Origin: Nostoc sp. FACHB-892
GTDB taxonomy: Bacteria; Cyanobacteriota; Cyanobacteriia; Cyanobacteriales; Nostocaceae
Assembly: GCF_014698795.1 (NCBI RefSeq)
Contig: NZ_JACJTR010000013.1
Span: 1-64,000, forward strand
DNA: 64,000 nt
Direction: 5' to 3'
Shown in pieces: positions 35,928 through 45,396 of this stretch; the first letter of the stretch is position 1; the number at the start of each line of letters is the position of its first letter. The notes beneath the pieces were generated by a model. The model ran no database searches and was not told where the DNA came from. It saw only the letters and a program-made list of their open reading frames with translations. The translations under genes were made by a program, and so were the position numbers.

Positions 35928-36761
35928 CTACTGATTTTGATTTAGTTGACCCGTCCAAAGGTAAGCTCCAATCTTAGAATACTCCTGAAATCCGATGCGG
36001 CGATATATATTTACTCCCATTTGCGAGGCTTGTAATGTTGCTACATGGTATCCAAGGGCATAAGCTTTGTGGAGTGCAGTTAATACTAGTGCTTTTGCGA
36101 ATCCCTTTCCTCTTGCTTCTGGCATTGTTGCAACAACGTAGATACCTGCTACTTGTGAATCTAGATACAATGCTGATGTTACAACGGGCAAACCGTTCCA
36201 CCAGCCAATAAAACGGATATATTCTTTGGAATCTATTCCCAAGCTTAACTCTAAGTCATAATAGGCATTATATTCGGGATCAGGAATTTTAAAGCCCACC
36301 ATTGCAACTCGCACCCAATGCTTCAGGGTTTCGGGATCTTTAACCTGTGCGATCGCCAAATCTTCTACCACAAACAACTCCTCAGGTAAAGTCGATAAAT
36401 CAATCGCCATCACAGGTAATTCACCTGAATTGCTTAATCCGTGGGCTTCTAAATACTTTCCTAAATCCGGTGGCTGAGTTGCTGTTCCTATCCACCACAA
36501 CATTGGCAGCTGCTGGGCAATAAAGTAGTTGAGAGTTTCGGTAATGGTAGCATCGGTTTGATCAGGCTGGAGTTGGGCACAGCAAACACCGTTAAAAAAG
36601 GGGAAAGAAATGCCGGTAGAAAAACGAATCAGGTTAGATCCACAGTTGAGTTGGCAATGTGGTGCATGGCCATAATTCGTCAAGAATGCATACATATTGT
36701 TTTCGAGTACTCTCACTAAGTCAGGTGTCGATAAATCCTTTAAAATCTGGTTCACCTTCAA
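35928..36761 (-). CDS. GNAT family N-acetyltransferase
   Basis: 277 residues. The C-terminal GNAT domain (about 130-270) has AGIYVVATMPEARGKGFAKAL with the acetyl-CoA pyrophosphate loop (RGKGFA), then ALGYHVATLQASQMGVNIYR and RIGFQEYSKIGAYLW, typical of motif B. The N-terminal half is a divergent GNAT-like domain. The acceptor is unknown. Well-formed frame with ATG start, monocistronic. Confidence 0.88.
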   Translation of the reverse strand: MKVNQILKDLSTPDLVRVLENNMYAFLTNYGHAPHCQLNCGSNLIRFSTGISFPFFNGVCCAQLQPDQTDATITETLNYFIAQQLPMLWWIGTATQPPDLGKYLEAHGLSNSGELPVMAIDLSTLPEELFVVEDLAIAQVKDPETLKHWVRVAMVGFKIPDPEYNAYYDLELSLGIDSKEYIRFIGWWNGLPVVTSALYLDSQVAGIYVVATMPEARGKGFAKALVLTALHKAYALGYHVATLQASQMGVNIYRRIGFQEYSKIGAYLWTGQLNQNQ

Positions 36762-36886
36762 ACTCCTAGTACAGAATTACACGAGTGAGCCTAACATTTT
36801 TAGCTAGACTATGTACTAGGTTTGCTTGGTTTCTAGGCTAGCCTTTAGTCTGAAAAATTGGCGTGAGAAGCAAATATCTATAAAAA

Positions 36887-37609
36887 TTAAGGCACTAACG
36901 CCAACACCCCCACAGGAGAACCGGAACCACCACGCAACCTAAGAACCCCGATCGCTAGAGTAGTACCTTTAGGTGGAAGCTGATCCAAATTGGTGAGATT
37001 TTCCAAGACAATGCGCGATTGTTCTAAAACTAGGCGGTTAATAGCAAAACTTTTATCCTGTCCAGGATCTACGCCATGAGTATCAATTCCTACCCCAACA
37101 ATTTGGCGTTCATTTAGTAAGAATTGAGTCGCATCGCTGCCAAACCCCGGAAAATGGGTAATTCCTTGAGCATCATGATTTAAAAATGCACTTTTATCCA
37201 ACCATTTATTTTGCCAACCAGTATTCAATATAACTACGCAACCAGGAGAAATCTCACCGTATTGTTCTTCCCAAGCTACAACATCAGCAATAGTCAGGGC
37301 ATAATCAGCATTAACTGCTGTGGATTGGCGAATATCTATGACCACCGCAGGTACAACCAAGGACTGGGCTGGGTATTGGTCAATTCCTACAGCAGAACTA
37401 TGAAAACTGTTAGGGGCGTTGATATGGGTAGCGCTATGTTCCCCCAAACAGAAACGCCGCAGGTAATAGCCATCATTATTTAGTTCAGCCACAGTTTCAA
37501 ATTCTACTGTGGGATCTCCAGACCATTGGGGAATATCTATGTCAATTACATGACTTAGGTGGATAACGCGTGTGTAGGTGATACTATTTTGATTTTGGGG
37601 TTGTATCAT
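36887..37609 (-). CDS. Cyclase family protein (kynurenine-formamidase-like metal hydrolase)
   Basis: 240 residues of the Pfam 'cyclase' fold. The metal-binding signature HxGTHxDxP appears as HSATHINAPNSFH, preceded by VIDIDIPQWSGDP and followed by VVLNTGWQNKW, HFPGFGSDATQFLLN and GVGIDTHGVDPGQD. Relatives hydrolyse N-formylkynurenine or cyclic amides with Mn or Zn. Substrate unassigned. Monocistronic, 125 bp from the GNAT gene. Confidence 0.88.
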   Translation of the reverse strand: MIQPQNQNSITYTRVIHLSHVIDIDIPQWSGDPTVEFETVAELNNDGYYLRRFCLGEHSATHINAPNSFHSSAVGIDQYPAQSLVVPAVVIDIRQSTAVNADYALTIADVVAWEEQYGEISPGCVVILNTGWQNKWLDKSAFLNHDAQGITHFPGFGSDATQFLLNERQIVGVGIDTHGVDPGQDKSFAINRLVLEQSRIVLENLTNLDQLPPKGTTLAIGVLRLRGGSGSPVGVLALVP

Positions 37610-37655
37610 CCCAGCCTTCTATTTTATTATTTGTACTCAGGGATTTTTTTCAAAG

Positions 37656-37712
37656 GTACGTAGGCGCAGACTGTTGTAGACATCGCCTCGGCTGGGCTAC
37701 GCCTACGCGAAG
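37656..37712. repeat. Palindromic GTAGGCG / CGCCTACGC repeat
   Basis: ACGTAGGCGCAGACTGTTGT, then AGACATCGCC and GGCTGGGCTACGCCTACGCG. This is the dispersed repeat present in both orientations, forming an inverted pair in the gap before the cyclase gene. Confidence 0.6.
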
Positions 37713-37757
37713 ATAGTACTACTATTACTCCTACTTGCCTGTATTAGAAGAAATAAT

Positions 37758-37792
37758 CCCCCAATTCCTGTAAACTTCAGGTTATTGGGGGG
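37758..37792 (-). terminator. Terminator hairpin after the PAS/GAF kinase gene
   Basis: On the minus strand, CCCCCAATAACCTG pairs with CAGGAATTGGGGG through a two-step stem (outer CCCCCAAT/ATTGGGGG, inner CCTG/CAGG), followed by ATTATTTC. It is placed about 90 bp past the stop codon of the kinase at 37882. Confidence 0.65.
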
Positions 37793-37840
37793 TTCAAATG
37801 TTGCAGCAAAAAGTGAATTAATCTTAGTTAACAACAAATA

Positions 37841-37873
37841 GGTTAAATTTTGGTTAAATTTTGGTTAAATTTG
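37841..37873. repeat. Three tandem copies of GGTTAAATTTT
   Basis: An 11-bp unit is repeated three times exactly (last base of the third differs), just beyond the kinase stop codon. At close to one helical turn, it could be a protein-binding array, but nothing supports that directly. Confidence 0.75.
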
Positions 37874-37881
37874 TGTAATAT

Positions 37882-40389
37882 TTACGAATCGGGTTGCTGC
37901 GTTAGTGGAATCACGATCGCAAACTCGGCACCTTCTCCTGGTGCTGAAATACACTGAATTTGCCCCCCATGTTTTTTTACAACAATTTGGTAGCTGATTG
38001 ATAACCCCATGCCCGTGCCTTTACCGACGGGTTTTGTAGTAAAGAAGGGGTCAAATAGACGTTTGCGTACTTCCTCAGTCATGCCTGGGCCATTGTCGGT
38101 AACGCTAATAATTACACGGTTTTCTTGGATGAGGGTGCGAATGCGAATCTGGGGAGTAGGGAGTGCTTCTTCCCCTACTCCCCATTCTCCATTCCCCACT
38201 CTCTCTTCTAAAGCATCGATCGCATTTGTCAACAGATTCATAAACACCTGATTCATGTGTCCAGCGTGGCATAGTACTGGTGGGAGGTCGCCGTAGTCTC
38301 GGATTACTTGAATTTCGGAATGTCCTGGTTTGGCTTTTAGACGATTTTGTAACAGCAGCAAGGTGCTATCAATGCCTTGATGAATATCCACTGGCTTTGT
38401 GCCATCTTCATCAAGGCGAGAGAAATTGCGTAAAGATAAAACAATTTGCCGAATGCGTTCGGCTCCCATGTTCATAGAATCCAGGATTTTGGGCAAATCT
38501 TGCTTGAGAAAGTCCAAATCAATGGCGTAGATTTGTTGGTGAATCTCTGGTGTTGGTGGGCAGTAGTTTTGTTGATAAAGTTCTACCAAGTGGAGCAAGT
38601 CTTTGATATATTCACGGGCGTGGCTAATATTGCCGTAAATAAAATTAACAGGATTATTGATTTCATGGGCAATACCTGCAACCAATTGTCCCAAACTCGA
38701 CATTTTTTCAGTTTGAATCAGTTGCGCTTGAGTTTGTTGAAGTTCTAGCAGTGCTGCTTCTAGTTGCTGGGCTTTGTATTGAGCAGTTTGGGCAGCGATA
38801 CGGCTTTGGGTGTAAAGTTTGGCTTGATCAATAGCGATCGCTAGTTGAACTGTAACTGCTTGTAGTAATTCTACTTCGCTATCCAGCCAAGGACGAAAGC
38901 CACTACAAGAGCCACAACTAAATGTGCCTATTTCACCAGATTGGGTGTGTACGGGGAGCGACATAAAGGCAGTGAAACCAAAATCTTGCAAAAACTGCTG
39001 TGCAGTGCAATCGCCCACAGTCTTTACATCATTAATGCGAATGATTTCTCTGTTCAAGGTTTTGGCTGCGATTAGTTCTATTTCTGCATTATTTGCTTGT
39101 TCGTTAAGCAAACAGGGGAAAAAGGAACTTTTTGCCTCATATACACTTTCCCAGTAGGGAACCTCAGCGTCTTGGCGATACCAAAAGAAGGCGCAGCGAT
39201 CAATTTGGAATAAGTTGCGAATCTCCTGCACTGCGGTTTCCACAATGTAATTGAGATCCAGAGAAGCTCGAATCTGGTTAGACAGACGATTGAGTAAGGC
39301 TTCCCGTTGGGCGCTTTCTCTGAGCGCAACTTCTGCTTGTTTTCGATCAGTGGTGTCATGGCAAATGCCAACGAAGTTTAAAACATTACCATTAGCATCT
39401 CTAATAACAGATGAGTTGCTGGTATGCCATCGCCAAGTGCCATTTTTGTGTTTTACTCGATATTCAATTGCGTCTTGCTTTTCGGTTGTTGTCGCAATTT
39501 TTTGGAAATAATTTGCACAGATAGGCACATCGTCAGGATGTACAAAGAGAGCAAAGGATTTGCCTTCAACCTCTGCAATCTCATGCCCAAAAATTTCAGT
39601 CCAGTTAGGAGAAACGTAGGAAAATATTCCTTCAAGTGTCAGCGCAAAAATAATGTTATTGGCATTTTCAATAATGGTACGAAACTTAGTATCGGTTTCT
39701 ATTAATGCTGCTTGGACTTTGTCGCTGGTGTCGCGGACAAGAACTATGATTTGCTGGTCTGGTAATGGTAATAACCTAGCTTCAAAATTATTCTTCCCTT
39801 GTGGCAGGGGTAAGGTATATTCAAAACTGACTAAAGATTGAGTTTCAAGTACTTGAGTTATTGCTTGTTGGAAGCGATGGCCCATAACAGTCGGTAGGCA
39901 TTCTCGCAAACTCTTGCCCTGACAATCTCCTGTTGGGATACACGGGTTTTCCGCCTTTCCTGGCTTGTAATCCAGAATACTTCCGTCAATATCAAGACGA
40001 AAGTATAAATCAGGAAGCACTTGCAAAATCGCTGCAAATTCTGATGTTTTTTGGCGTAACTGTGCTTCAACTGCTTGGCGTTTTGCAGTTTCAGCTTGCA
40101 GTTGCTCTAGTGCTTTTGCTAATTCTGTTGCCTGTTTCTGTTCTGTAATTTCATGCAGACAACAACATTGAAGGAGGCAGGAGGCAGAAGGCAGGTGGTC
40201 ATTGAGCGCAGTCTCTCCTAGAGAAGTGAGGCAGGAGGAGCAAATCATCTCTTTATTCGGCCCCGGATGATTTGGCAGCCCTGAACTCTCGTAAAGAGCG
40301 GGATGCAGATCGCCTTTAGCGTCTCCTTGTATTTCTTCCTCTGTAACTATGATTTGGTTAATGTAGCTCTGCACCTTTTTAGAAAACAC
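37882..40389 (-). CDS. PAS/GAF cytoplasmic sensor histidine kinase
   Basis: 835 residues, no membrane helices. After an odd Cys-rich N-terminus (residues about 24-80) come a coiled coil, a PAS (about 115-230, LQVLPDLYFRLDIDG), a PAS/PAC (about 235-355, FSYVSPNWTEIFG...HKNGTWRWHTSN), a GAF (about 370-525), a coiled coil, HisKA with His575 (GIAHEINNPVNF) and an ATPase ending GTGMGLSISYQ. Two low-complexity strings, ERVGNGEWGVGEEALPTP in the ATPase and the Cys-rich N-terminus, derive from heptamer repeats inside the gene. No regulator adjacent. Confidence 0.93.
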   Translation of the reverse strand: MFSKKVQSYINQIIVTEEEIQGDAKGDLHPALYESSGLPNHPGPNKEMICSSCLTSLGETALNDHLPSASCLLQCCCLHEITEQKQATELAKALEQLQAETAKRQAVEAQLRQKTSEFAAILQVLPDLYFRLDIDGSILDYKPGKAENPCIPTGDCQGKSLRECLPTVMGHRFQQAITQVLETQSLVSFEYTLPLPQGKNNFEARLLPLPDQQIIVLVRDTSDKVQAALIETDTKFRTIIENANNIIFALTLEGIFSYVSPNWTEIFGHEIAEVEGKSFALFVHPDDVPICANYFQKIATTTEKQDAIEYRVKHKNGTWRWHTSNSSVIRDANGNVLNFVGICHDTTDRKQAEVALRESAQREALLNRLSNQIRASLDLNYIVETAVQEIRNLFQIDRCAFFWYRQDAEVPYWESVYEAKSSFFPCLLNEQANNAEIELIAAKTLNREIIRINDVKTVGDCTAQQFLQDFGFTAFMSLPVHTQSGEIGTFSCGSCSGFRPWLDSEVELLQAVTVQLAIAIDQAKLYTQSRIAAQTAQYKAQQLEAALLELQQTQAQLIQTEKMSSLGQLVAGIAHEINNPVNFIYGNISHAREYIKDLLHLVELYQQNYCPPTPEIHQQIYAIDLDFLKQDLPKILDSMNMGAERIRQIVLSLRNFSRLDEDGTKPVDIHQGIDSTLLLLQNRLKAKPGHSEIQVIRDYGDLPPVLCHAGHMNQVFMNLLTNAIDALEERVGNGEWGVGEEALPTPQIRIRTLIQENRVIISVTDNGPGMTEEVRKRLFDPFFTTKPVGKGTGMGLSISYQIVVKKHGGQIQCISAPGEGAEFAIVIPLTQQPDS
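38151..38205. repeat. In-frame heptamer repeat in the kinase ATPase domain
   Basis: GGGGAGT-AGGGAGT on the left and CCCTACTCCCC-ATTCTCC-ATTCCCC-ACT on the right form an inverted heptamer-repeat cluster. It is read through in frame as GNGEWGVGEEALPTP between the N-box and the next strand of the ATPase. Confidence 0.75.
40173..40193. repeat. GGAGGCA heptamer repeat in the kinase N-terminus
   Basis: Three tandem units GGAGGCA, GGAGGCA, GAAGGCA, with further GTGAGGCAGGAGGAGC nearby (40226-40241). On the coding strand they supply the Cys- and Leu-rich part of the N-terminus. Confidence 0.75.
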
Positions 40390-41396
40390 TTTTGCCTGCC
40401 TGCTCTGCCTAAGTTATTAAAGTAATAGCCTGAAAATAGGATTTGTTATATAGATGTATATAATTTTCACCTCAACCTGCTATTTATTTTAATACCTTAT
40501 TTATTTTTATATGGATAATAATTCTTCTTTTACTGTAAATAAATTGAAGAGAATGCTGAAGTTATCATTAAGATTAACGTCAGCACTTTTGCAATATTTA
40601 AGTTATCTCTGTGACCGGGAAGCTATTCGACTTTGTTTATTTTTAAAATTAGCTATAAATTCATCTTAACTATGTAATCGTATTGTTTAAAAACCTAATT
40701 CAGCTTTACGAAAACTATATTATTAACGGTGAGGCGAGGAGCATCTTACTTTTGTAAAAACACACCTGCCCTGGCGAATGGACTTCGTCTGTGTAGCCGC
40801 GATTTCTAATCATCTGGTATATTTGCAAAGGTGAGATGCTCCCGTGAGGCGCTTACTTTATCAGAAATTCACAATAATCAGAAATTTCATATCAAATAAA
40901 TATTGATTTTTTATCAAGAAGAATTCAGCATTAATTTAGAGTACTGGCGACTCAGAGTCGCGGCTATACAGACAGAATCCAAGGAGGTGGGTTTGAATTT
41001 TTTGATTTTTCGTGATTTTTGCGTAGACAGACTTTGCTTGTATGGTAGCAAATTATATTCACCTAATAATTTTCGGACATCTTCTTAAAATAAGGGGTAT
41101 AAAAGGGTTTAATACCCATATCTTTACTAAGCATTATCTAGCCAGCTTATGGTATAAAACCCCACTTTGTTTATTCTGACTCCTGTTAGCGGATAGCTAT
41201 GGTTTAGCCCATTCTGACTTCTGAATTCCTCTTCAATTTTCTCAACGAAACTCGATTTTTCAAAATTGTCTTGACCGTTCAAAACGCCTCACGCCAAAAT
41301 CCCAAATTAAATGAGAGAAATGCTAAATGTGATATCAAGACGTTGCAACAATAGCTGGAAATTGCATTTTATATGTTATAAAGCTCACAGAAATTA
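40390..41396. other. 1-kb AT-rich intergenic region with repeats
   Basis: No convincing gene. It contains a MITE-like element (40737-40843) and a GACTCAGAGTCGCGGC repeat (about 40948). The last 100 bp upstream of the GTPase gene includes TATGTTATAAAG (41371-41382), a candidate -10 region. A 61-codon frame at 40903-41088 runs through the repeat and is not considered coding. Confidence 0.5.
40737..40843. mobile_element. MITE-like element with 8-bp target duplication
   Basis: 107 bp with terminal inverted repeats AGGAGCATCTTACTTTTGTA and (inverse) GGGAGCATCTCACCTTTGCA, matching at 16 of 20 positions. It is flanked on both sides by the direct repeat GTGAGGCG (40729-40736 and 40844-40851), a likely target-site duplication. 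Too short to encode a transposase, so it would be moved in trans by a related insertion sequence. Confidence 0.75.
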
Positions 41397-43958
41397 ATGT
41401 TAGGCGGGAACTACTTTATGGAACCAGATAAACTGGGCCGTTTTAAGGAGTACGGCGAATTCATCCTCCGAAAGATAGATTCTGTGCCCCAGCACCCTTC
41501 AAAACAAGAAGATTGGGTTCCAGCTAGTCTTGACGAATGTCTGCTTCGTCTGCGGTCAGCTGCCCAGAAAACTGTAGACCTTGCAACTTCACCTGTCAAA
41601 ATTGGGGTGATGGGAGAATTCAGTAGTGGTAAAACTTTACTTTTAGGCAGTCTAATTGGATATGCAGATGGTTTGCCAGTCAGCGAAAACCCCACTACAG
41701 GTAATGTTACCGCAATACATATCATTCCGCAAGATGAATTTGCAACTACTCAATTAAGTAATTTTACTGTAGATTATCTTTCTCATGAAGGAGTGCATGA
41801 GTGTCTACGCTTCATGCTAGGGGAAGCCCATAAACGGACGACAGCAGCAGGGCTTCCTCCTATACCAGTATCGAAACTCAACTCTGGCACAGATATTATT
41901 AGCTGGTGTGAAGAAGCATGGAATAGTAGTAACAATTTAGAGCTACGTTATTTACTCCGGGAGTTGGTATTATTCCTGCGGGCTTATCAAGCCTATGGGG
42001 AAGTTATGTGTGGTGGGCGCTACCAGATTGATGCTATCACCGCCCGCGAGGGGCTACAGCTAGTCGAACAGCCAATGGCAATCCAAACTCTGAAATTTGA
42101 GGATTTACCCCCAGCGCATATCCGATTACCGAGTCCGCCCCAGAGGCTACCAACAAAGTTATTGCAAAACAGTTTCCCACTTATTCGCCGTGTAGATATC
42201 GATGTGAAAATCTCACGGGAAATTTGGGATTTTACAAATGCAGCTAAATTTATTCTTATCGACTTTCCGGGATTGGGGGCTGCTAATTCGGGGGCTAGGG
42301 ATACCTTTTTGTCACTGCGAGAATTGGCAGAAGTACAAACAATTTTGGTATTGCTAAATGGTAAATCTCCTGGGAGCGATCGCGCTAATAAAATCTTTAC
42401 GATGATGCAGCAGCAGCGACCGGGACAAGACCTGAAAGATTTAATTCTCGTAGGTGTAGGTCGCTTCGATCAACTACCCCTAGACAGCGAAGGCGGTGAA
42501 AGAGAACTTGATCAGCTCATTGAAGATAAGCATTTACAAGAAGAAACCGTTTTCCAAAAACTCAAAGTTCTGCAAACTACCATTGACGGTGCAGAAGCGT
42601 TTACAACCCAAAAAGACCGCATCGTTTTACTGTCGCCACTGTTGGGACTAGCTGAATTGGCAAAACGTTCTACTACAGTCAAAGCAGGTTCAACAGAGTT
42701 TTTGGCTAACTTGGACTATCCTGATTACCTAGATCGATCTAAACGGCTACAAGACAAATGGGAGCTATTAAGTGAACGGCTATTAAACTCTGATCCCCGC
42801 AGTTATTTGGGCAAACAGCTAGGTTACTTTAGCCAAGATGGAGGACTTAGTAAACTGCGGGAATTGATTCAAACCCATGTAGCGACTCATGGTCTAAAGC
42901 AACTGTATGAAGATACTCGTAGAGCGGCTGATGTGGTGAGTCAGCAACAAGATCACTTGAAGGACATCATAGATGAAATTCACGAGCAAGGTATCCCTAC
43001 AGGAGACAGTCCCGCCTTTATCGAGTTGCGCTTTGTGGTCGAAAGCTTGGATAAAATCTATAGGAATTTTCAAAAAGATTTAGGGAAAGAACCACTCAGA
43101 GATCGTCGCGGTGTTGTCGTCAGCGATGTAGTAAAAGACGAACTCACTTTTAGAATACTGAATTGGAACCAGTGGACTTTACTCTTCAACAAAGCCAACA
43201 ATGGAGCCATCGCTCTGGCAGAATCTAAAGGTGCAGCCGGTAAATTATTTGATCGGGGAAATCGTGTCAATAGTTCCCTTCCAACTAAGAGCGATGATTT
43301 TTATCCAGTCTTTGAGAAAACTGTTAAAGAAGTAGAAGATTTTGCCCGCGATCGCATCCATCAAGCAGTAGTAGATTTGTTGAATCAATTATCAAATTAT
43401 GTAGCTCCAGAACGCGAACAATTGCAGGCATTTTTCCATCCAGAAATGGAGCAAGAAATCGAAGAAAAATTTGGTTTTGAAGATGCCGATCTCTTTTACA
43501 AATTATTACTAGGATGCGATCCTAATGAATGGAAGGAAGCAATCATTTCCGAAATCACTAGTAAAGACAAAACCGTTGCACCCGAAATCATCTTTCCCTT
43601 AGCACGTAAAGACGATAAACACAATGTTGGTCAAATCTTTGACTGGGCACCAGAAAAAAGCCAAGGTTTACCTAGATCGAGCAACCACCAACTTTTAGTA
43701 CTACGACTGCGAGATGAAATCACCGCTAGCGCCAGTCTTCACCTTGTGCAGTATGTTAGCGAAGTTAATCAGCAAATTAATTCTGAGCTAGAAGGGATTT
43801 TGGATCAAATTATTCCTAGTTTGCAAAACCTTTCAAAAAAAGAAACTTTGCTAAGATATCTAGCGGCTGGAGAATTGCCATCTGAGATCGCAATTCCTAC
43901 ATGGTTGCAGATTATTTCAGAACTTGCTGCTGTTTCTTACTTAGATGATTTGAGATAA
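41397..43958 (+). CDS. Dynamin-like GTPase (SrfC-like), component of putative Hsp70/GTPase system
   Basis: 853 residues. Large GTPase head: P-loop GEFSSGKT (residues 73-80), a following Pro-Thr-Thr switch I (ENPTTGNVTAI), DxxG in LIDFPGLGAANSG (Asp289) and a G4-like GRFDQ (Asp358). The remaining about 450 residues are mostly helical, as in dynamin-like stalks, with no transmembrane helix. ATG 41418 (MEPDKLGRF), preceded by AGGCGG, may be the true start. The large Hsp70-like gene downstream recalls enterobacterial SrfB/SrfC, of which SrfC is a GTPase. The link is by architecture, not alignment. Confidence 0.85.
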   Translation: MLGGNYFMEPDKLGRFKEYGEFILRKIDSVPQHPSKQEDWVPASLDECLLRLRSAAQKTVDLATSPVKIGVMGEFSSGKTLLLGSLIGYADGLPVSENPTTGNVTAIHIIPQDEFATTQLSNFTVDYLSHEGVHECLRFMLGEAHKRTTAAGLPPIPVSKLNSGTDIISWCEEAWNSSNNLELRYLLRELVLFLRAYQAYGEVMCGGRYQIDAITAREGLQLVEQPMAIQTLKFEDLPPAHIRLPSPPQRLPTKLLQNSFPLIRRVDIDVKISREIWDFTNAAKFILIDFPGLGAANSGARDTFLSLRELAEVQTILVLLNGKSPGSDRANKIFTMMQQQRPGQDLKDLILVGVGRFDQLPLDSEGGERELDQLIEDKHLQEETVFQKLKVLQTTIDGAEAFTTQKDRIVLLSPLLGLAELAKRSTTVKAGSTEFLANLDYPDYLDRSKRLQDKWELLSERLLNSDPRSYLGKQLGYFSQDGGLSKLRELIQTHVATHGLKQLYEDTRRAADVVSQQQDHLKDIIDEIHEQGIPTGDSPAFIELRFVVESLDKIYRNFQKDLGKEPLRDRRGVVVSDVVKDELTFRILNWNQWTLLFNKANNGAIALAESKGAAGKLFDRGNRVNSSLPTKSDDFYPVFEKTVKEVEDFARDRIHQAVVDLLNQLSNYVAPEREQLQAFFHPEMEQEIEEKFGFEDADLFYKLLLGCDPNEWKEAIISEITSKDKTVAPEIIFPLARKDDKHNVGQIFDWAPEKSQGLPRSSNHQLLVLRLRDEITASASLHLVQYVSEVNQQINSELEGILDQIIPSLQNLSKKETLLRYLAAGELPSEIAIPTWLQIISELAAVSYLDDLR

Positions 43959-44010
43959 GCTAACTCAGAAAGTGACTGATTGCGATCGCTACGGTTATGA
44001 GGATGTATTT

Positions 44011-44846
44011 GTGAGACGTGATGCGATTTTTTATGCAATTTTCAAGCGTGTACCAGGATTGTTTTTCGAGTTAGTAGAACAGCCACCAGCCGAAGCTAGT
44101 AGCTATCGCTTTGAATCTGTTGAAGTTAAAGAACCAACATTTCGGATTGATGGGGTATTTTTACCTCCACCTCATGCAACATCTCAGATGATCTTTTTTG
44201 CTGAGGTACAATTCCAAAAGGATGAGTTACTGTACCATCGGTTTTTCTCCGAATCCATGCTGTATATGTATCGTAACCCTCGCTTTACGATGACTGGTAC
44301 GGAGTAATTATTTTACAGTCTCGCAGCTTGGAACCGAAAAACACTACTATTCACAGATCGTTACTGAACAGTTCCCAAGTACAACGGATTTATTTAGATG
44401 AGTTAGGTAGTCCTGATGAGCAAAAAGTAGGTATCAGCTTGATGCAGTTGACTATTGCCTCAGAGACTCAAATGGTGCAGGATGCGAAACGTTTAATAGA
44501 GCGGGTGCAACAAGAACAGATAACTGTTTTAGCTAAGGAGGAGATAATAGATGTAATCACAACGATTGCAGTTTATAAATTTGCCAACTTAAGTCGTGAA
44601 GAGGTAGAGGCAATGTTAGGAGTTAAGTTAGAAGAAACTAGAGTTTATCAAGAAGCTAAACAAGAGGGACTAGAACAAGGATTAGAACTAGGACGAGAAC
44701 AAGGATTAGAACAAGGACTGCAACGAGGACGAGAACAAGCAAAACTTGAACTTGTACCTCAGTTCTTAGCTCTTGGTATGTCGATGGAAGACGTTGCCAA
44801 ATTACTTAATTTAACTATCGAACAAGTAAGACTTGCATCTGAGTAA
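44011..44846 (+). pseudogene. DUF2887 (Rpn/PD-(D/E)XK-like) gene with frameshift
   Basis: From GTG 44011 (preceded by GAGG) it reads RRDAIFYAIFKRVPGLFFEL, then SYRFESVEVKEPTFRIDGVF and FFAEVQFQKDELLYHRFF. This is the nuclease core (D..F and E.Q) of DUF2887 proteins. Near 44285 one base is missing; in the next frame it continues YDDWYGVIILQSRSLEPK, QRIYLDELGS and a C-terminus with tandem GLEQGLELGREQ repeats to 44846. Together about 280 residues, normal for the family. DUF2887 genes are often multi-copy and behave like selfish or phase-variable elements. It sits between the GTPase and Hsp70-like genes. Confidence 0.8.
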
Positions 44847-45178
44847 TCACAACAATTACTGGTTATAAATTTGCAAACTTAAGTAGTAAAGAGGTAGAGG
44901 CGATGTTTGAAATTAAGTTACAAGAAACTAGGGTTTATCGAGAAGCTAAAGAAGAAGGACGACAAGAAGGACTAAAACAAGCACTAGAAGAAATACGAGA
45001 AAAAGGACTAAAAGAAGGAATACAACAAGGACGAGAACTAGCAAAACTTGAACTTATACCTCGGTGTTTAGCTTACGGTATTTCGATAGAAGAGGTTGCA
45101 AGGTTACTTAATTTAACTATCGAACAAGTCGAACAAGTAAGACTTGCAACTAAGCAAGAATCTTCAACATCAACTTAA
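44846..45178 (+). pseudogene. Tandem partial duplicate of the DUF2887 3' end
   Basis: Starting inside the stop codon of the previous gene, the frame reads VITTITGYKFANLSSKEVEA, then KLQETRVYREAKEEGRQEGL and ARLLNLTIEQVEQVRLATKQ. It is a diverged copy of the last about 100 residues of the DUF2887 product (there VITTIAVYKFANLSREEVEA). The first ATG is at 44904. It lacks the nuclease core. A tandem duplication of about 300 bp followed by divergence explains it. Confidence 0.8.
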
Positions 45179-45199
45179 TAACTGCTGCAATTTTCATAG

Positions 45200-45262
45200 C
45201 GATGCCTAAGTTTGGGCTACGCCTACGCCCTTTCATATAAAAGCCTAGCCCAACGTAGATAT
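45200..45262. repeat. GGGCTACGCCTACGC repeat in the pre-Hsp70 gap
   Basis: GATGCCTAAGTTTGGGCTACGCCTACGCC followed by TAGCCCAACGTAGATATCGC, an inverted pair of the dispersed family, in the 218 bp before the Hsp70-like gene. The promoter of that gene, if it has its own, must lie after it. Confidence 0.6.
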
Positions 45263-45396
45263 CGCGCCAAATAAAAAAGCCAGCGCTAAAGAGAATCAAT
45301 GGTAAAAGACCAAAGATTCTCTAAATTTGTAATTTTATGATACAACATTACAGTTTTTAGCCAGCTATAAAACAAACAACAGAAAGTAATACTATA

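Noticed and set aside
40903..41088. 61-codon + ORF in the 1-kb gap
   Set aside because: Crosses the GAGTCGCGGC repeat; no ribosome site or recognisable sequence.
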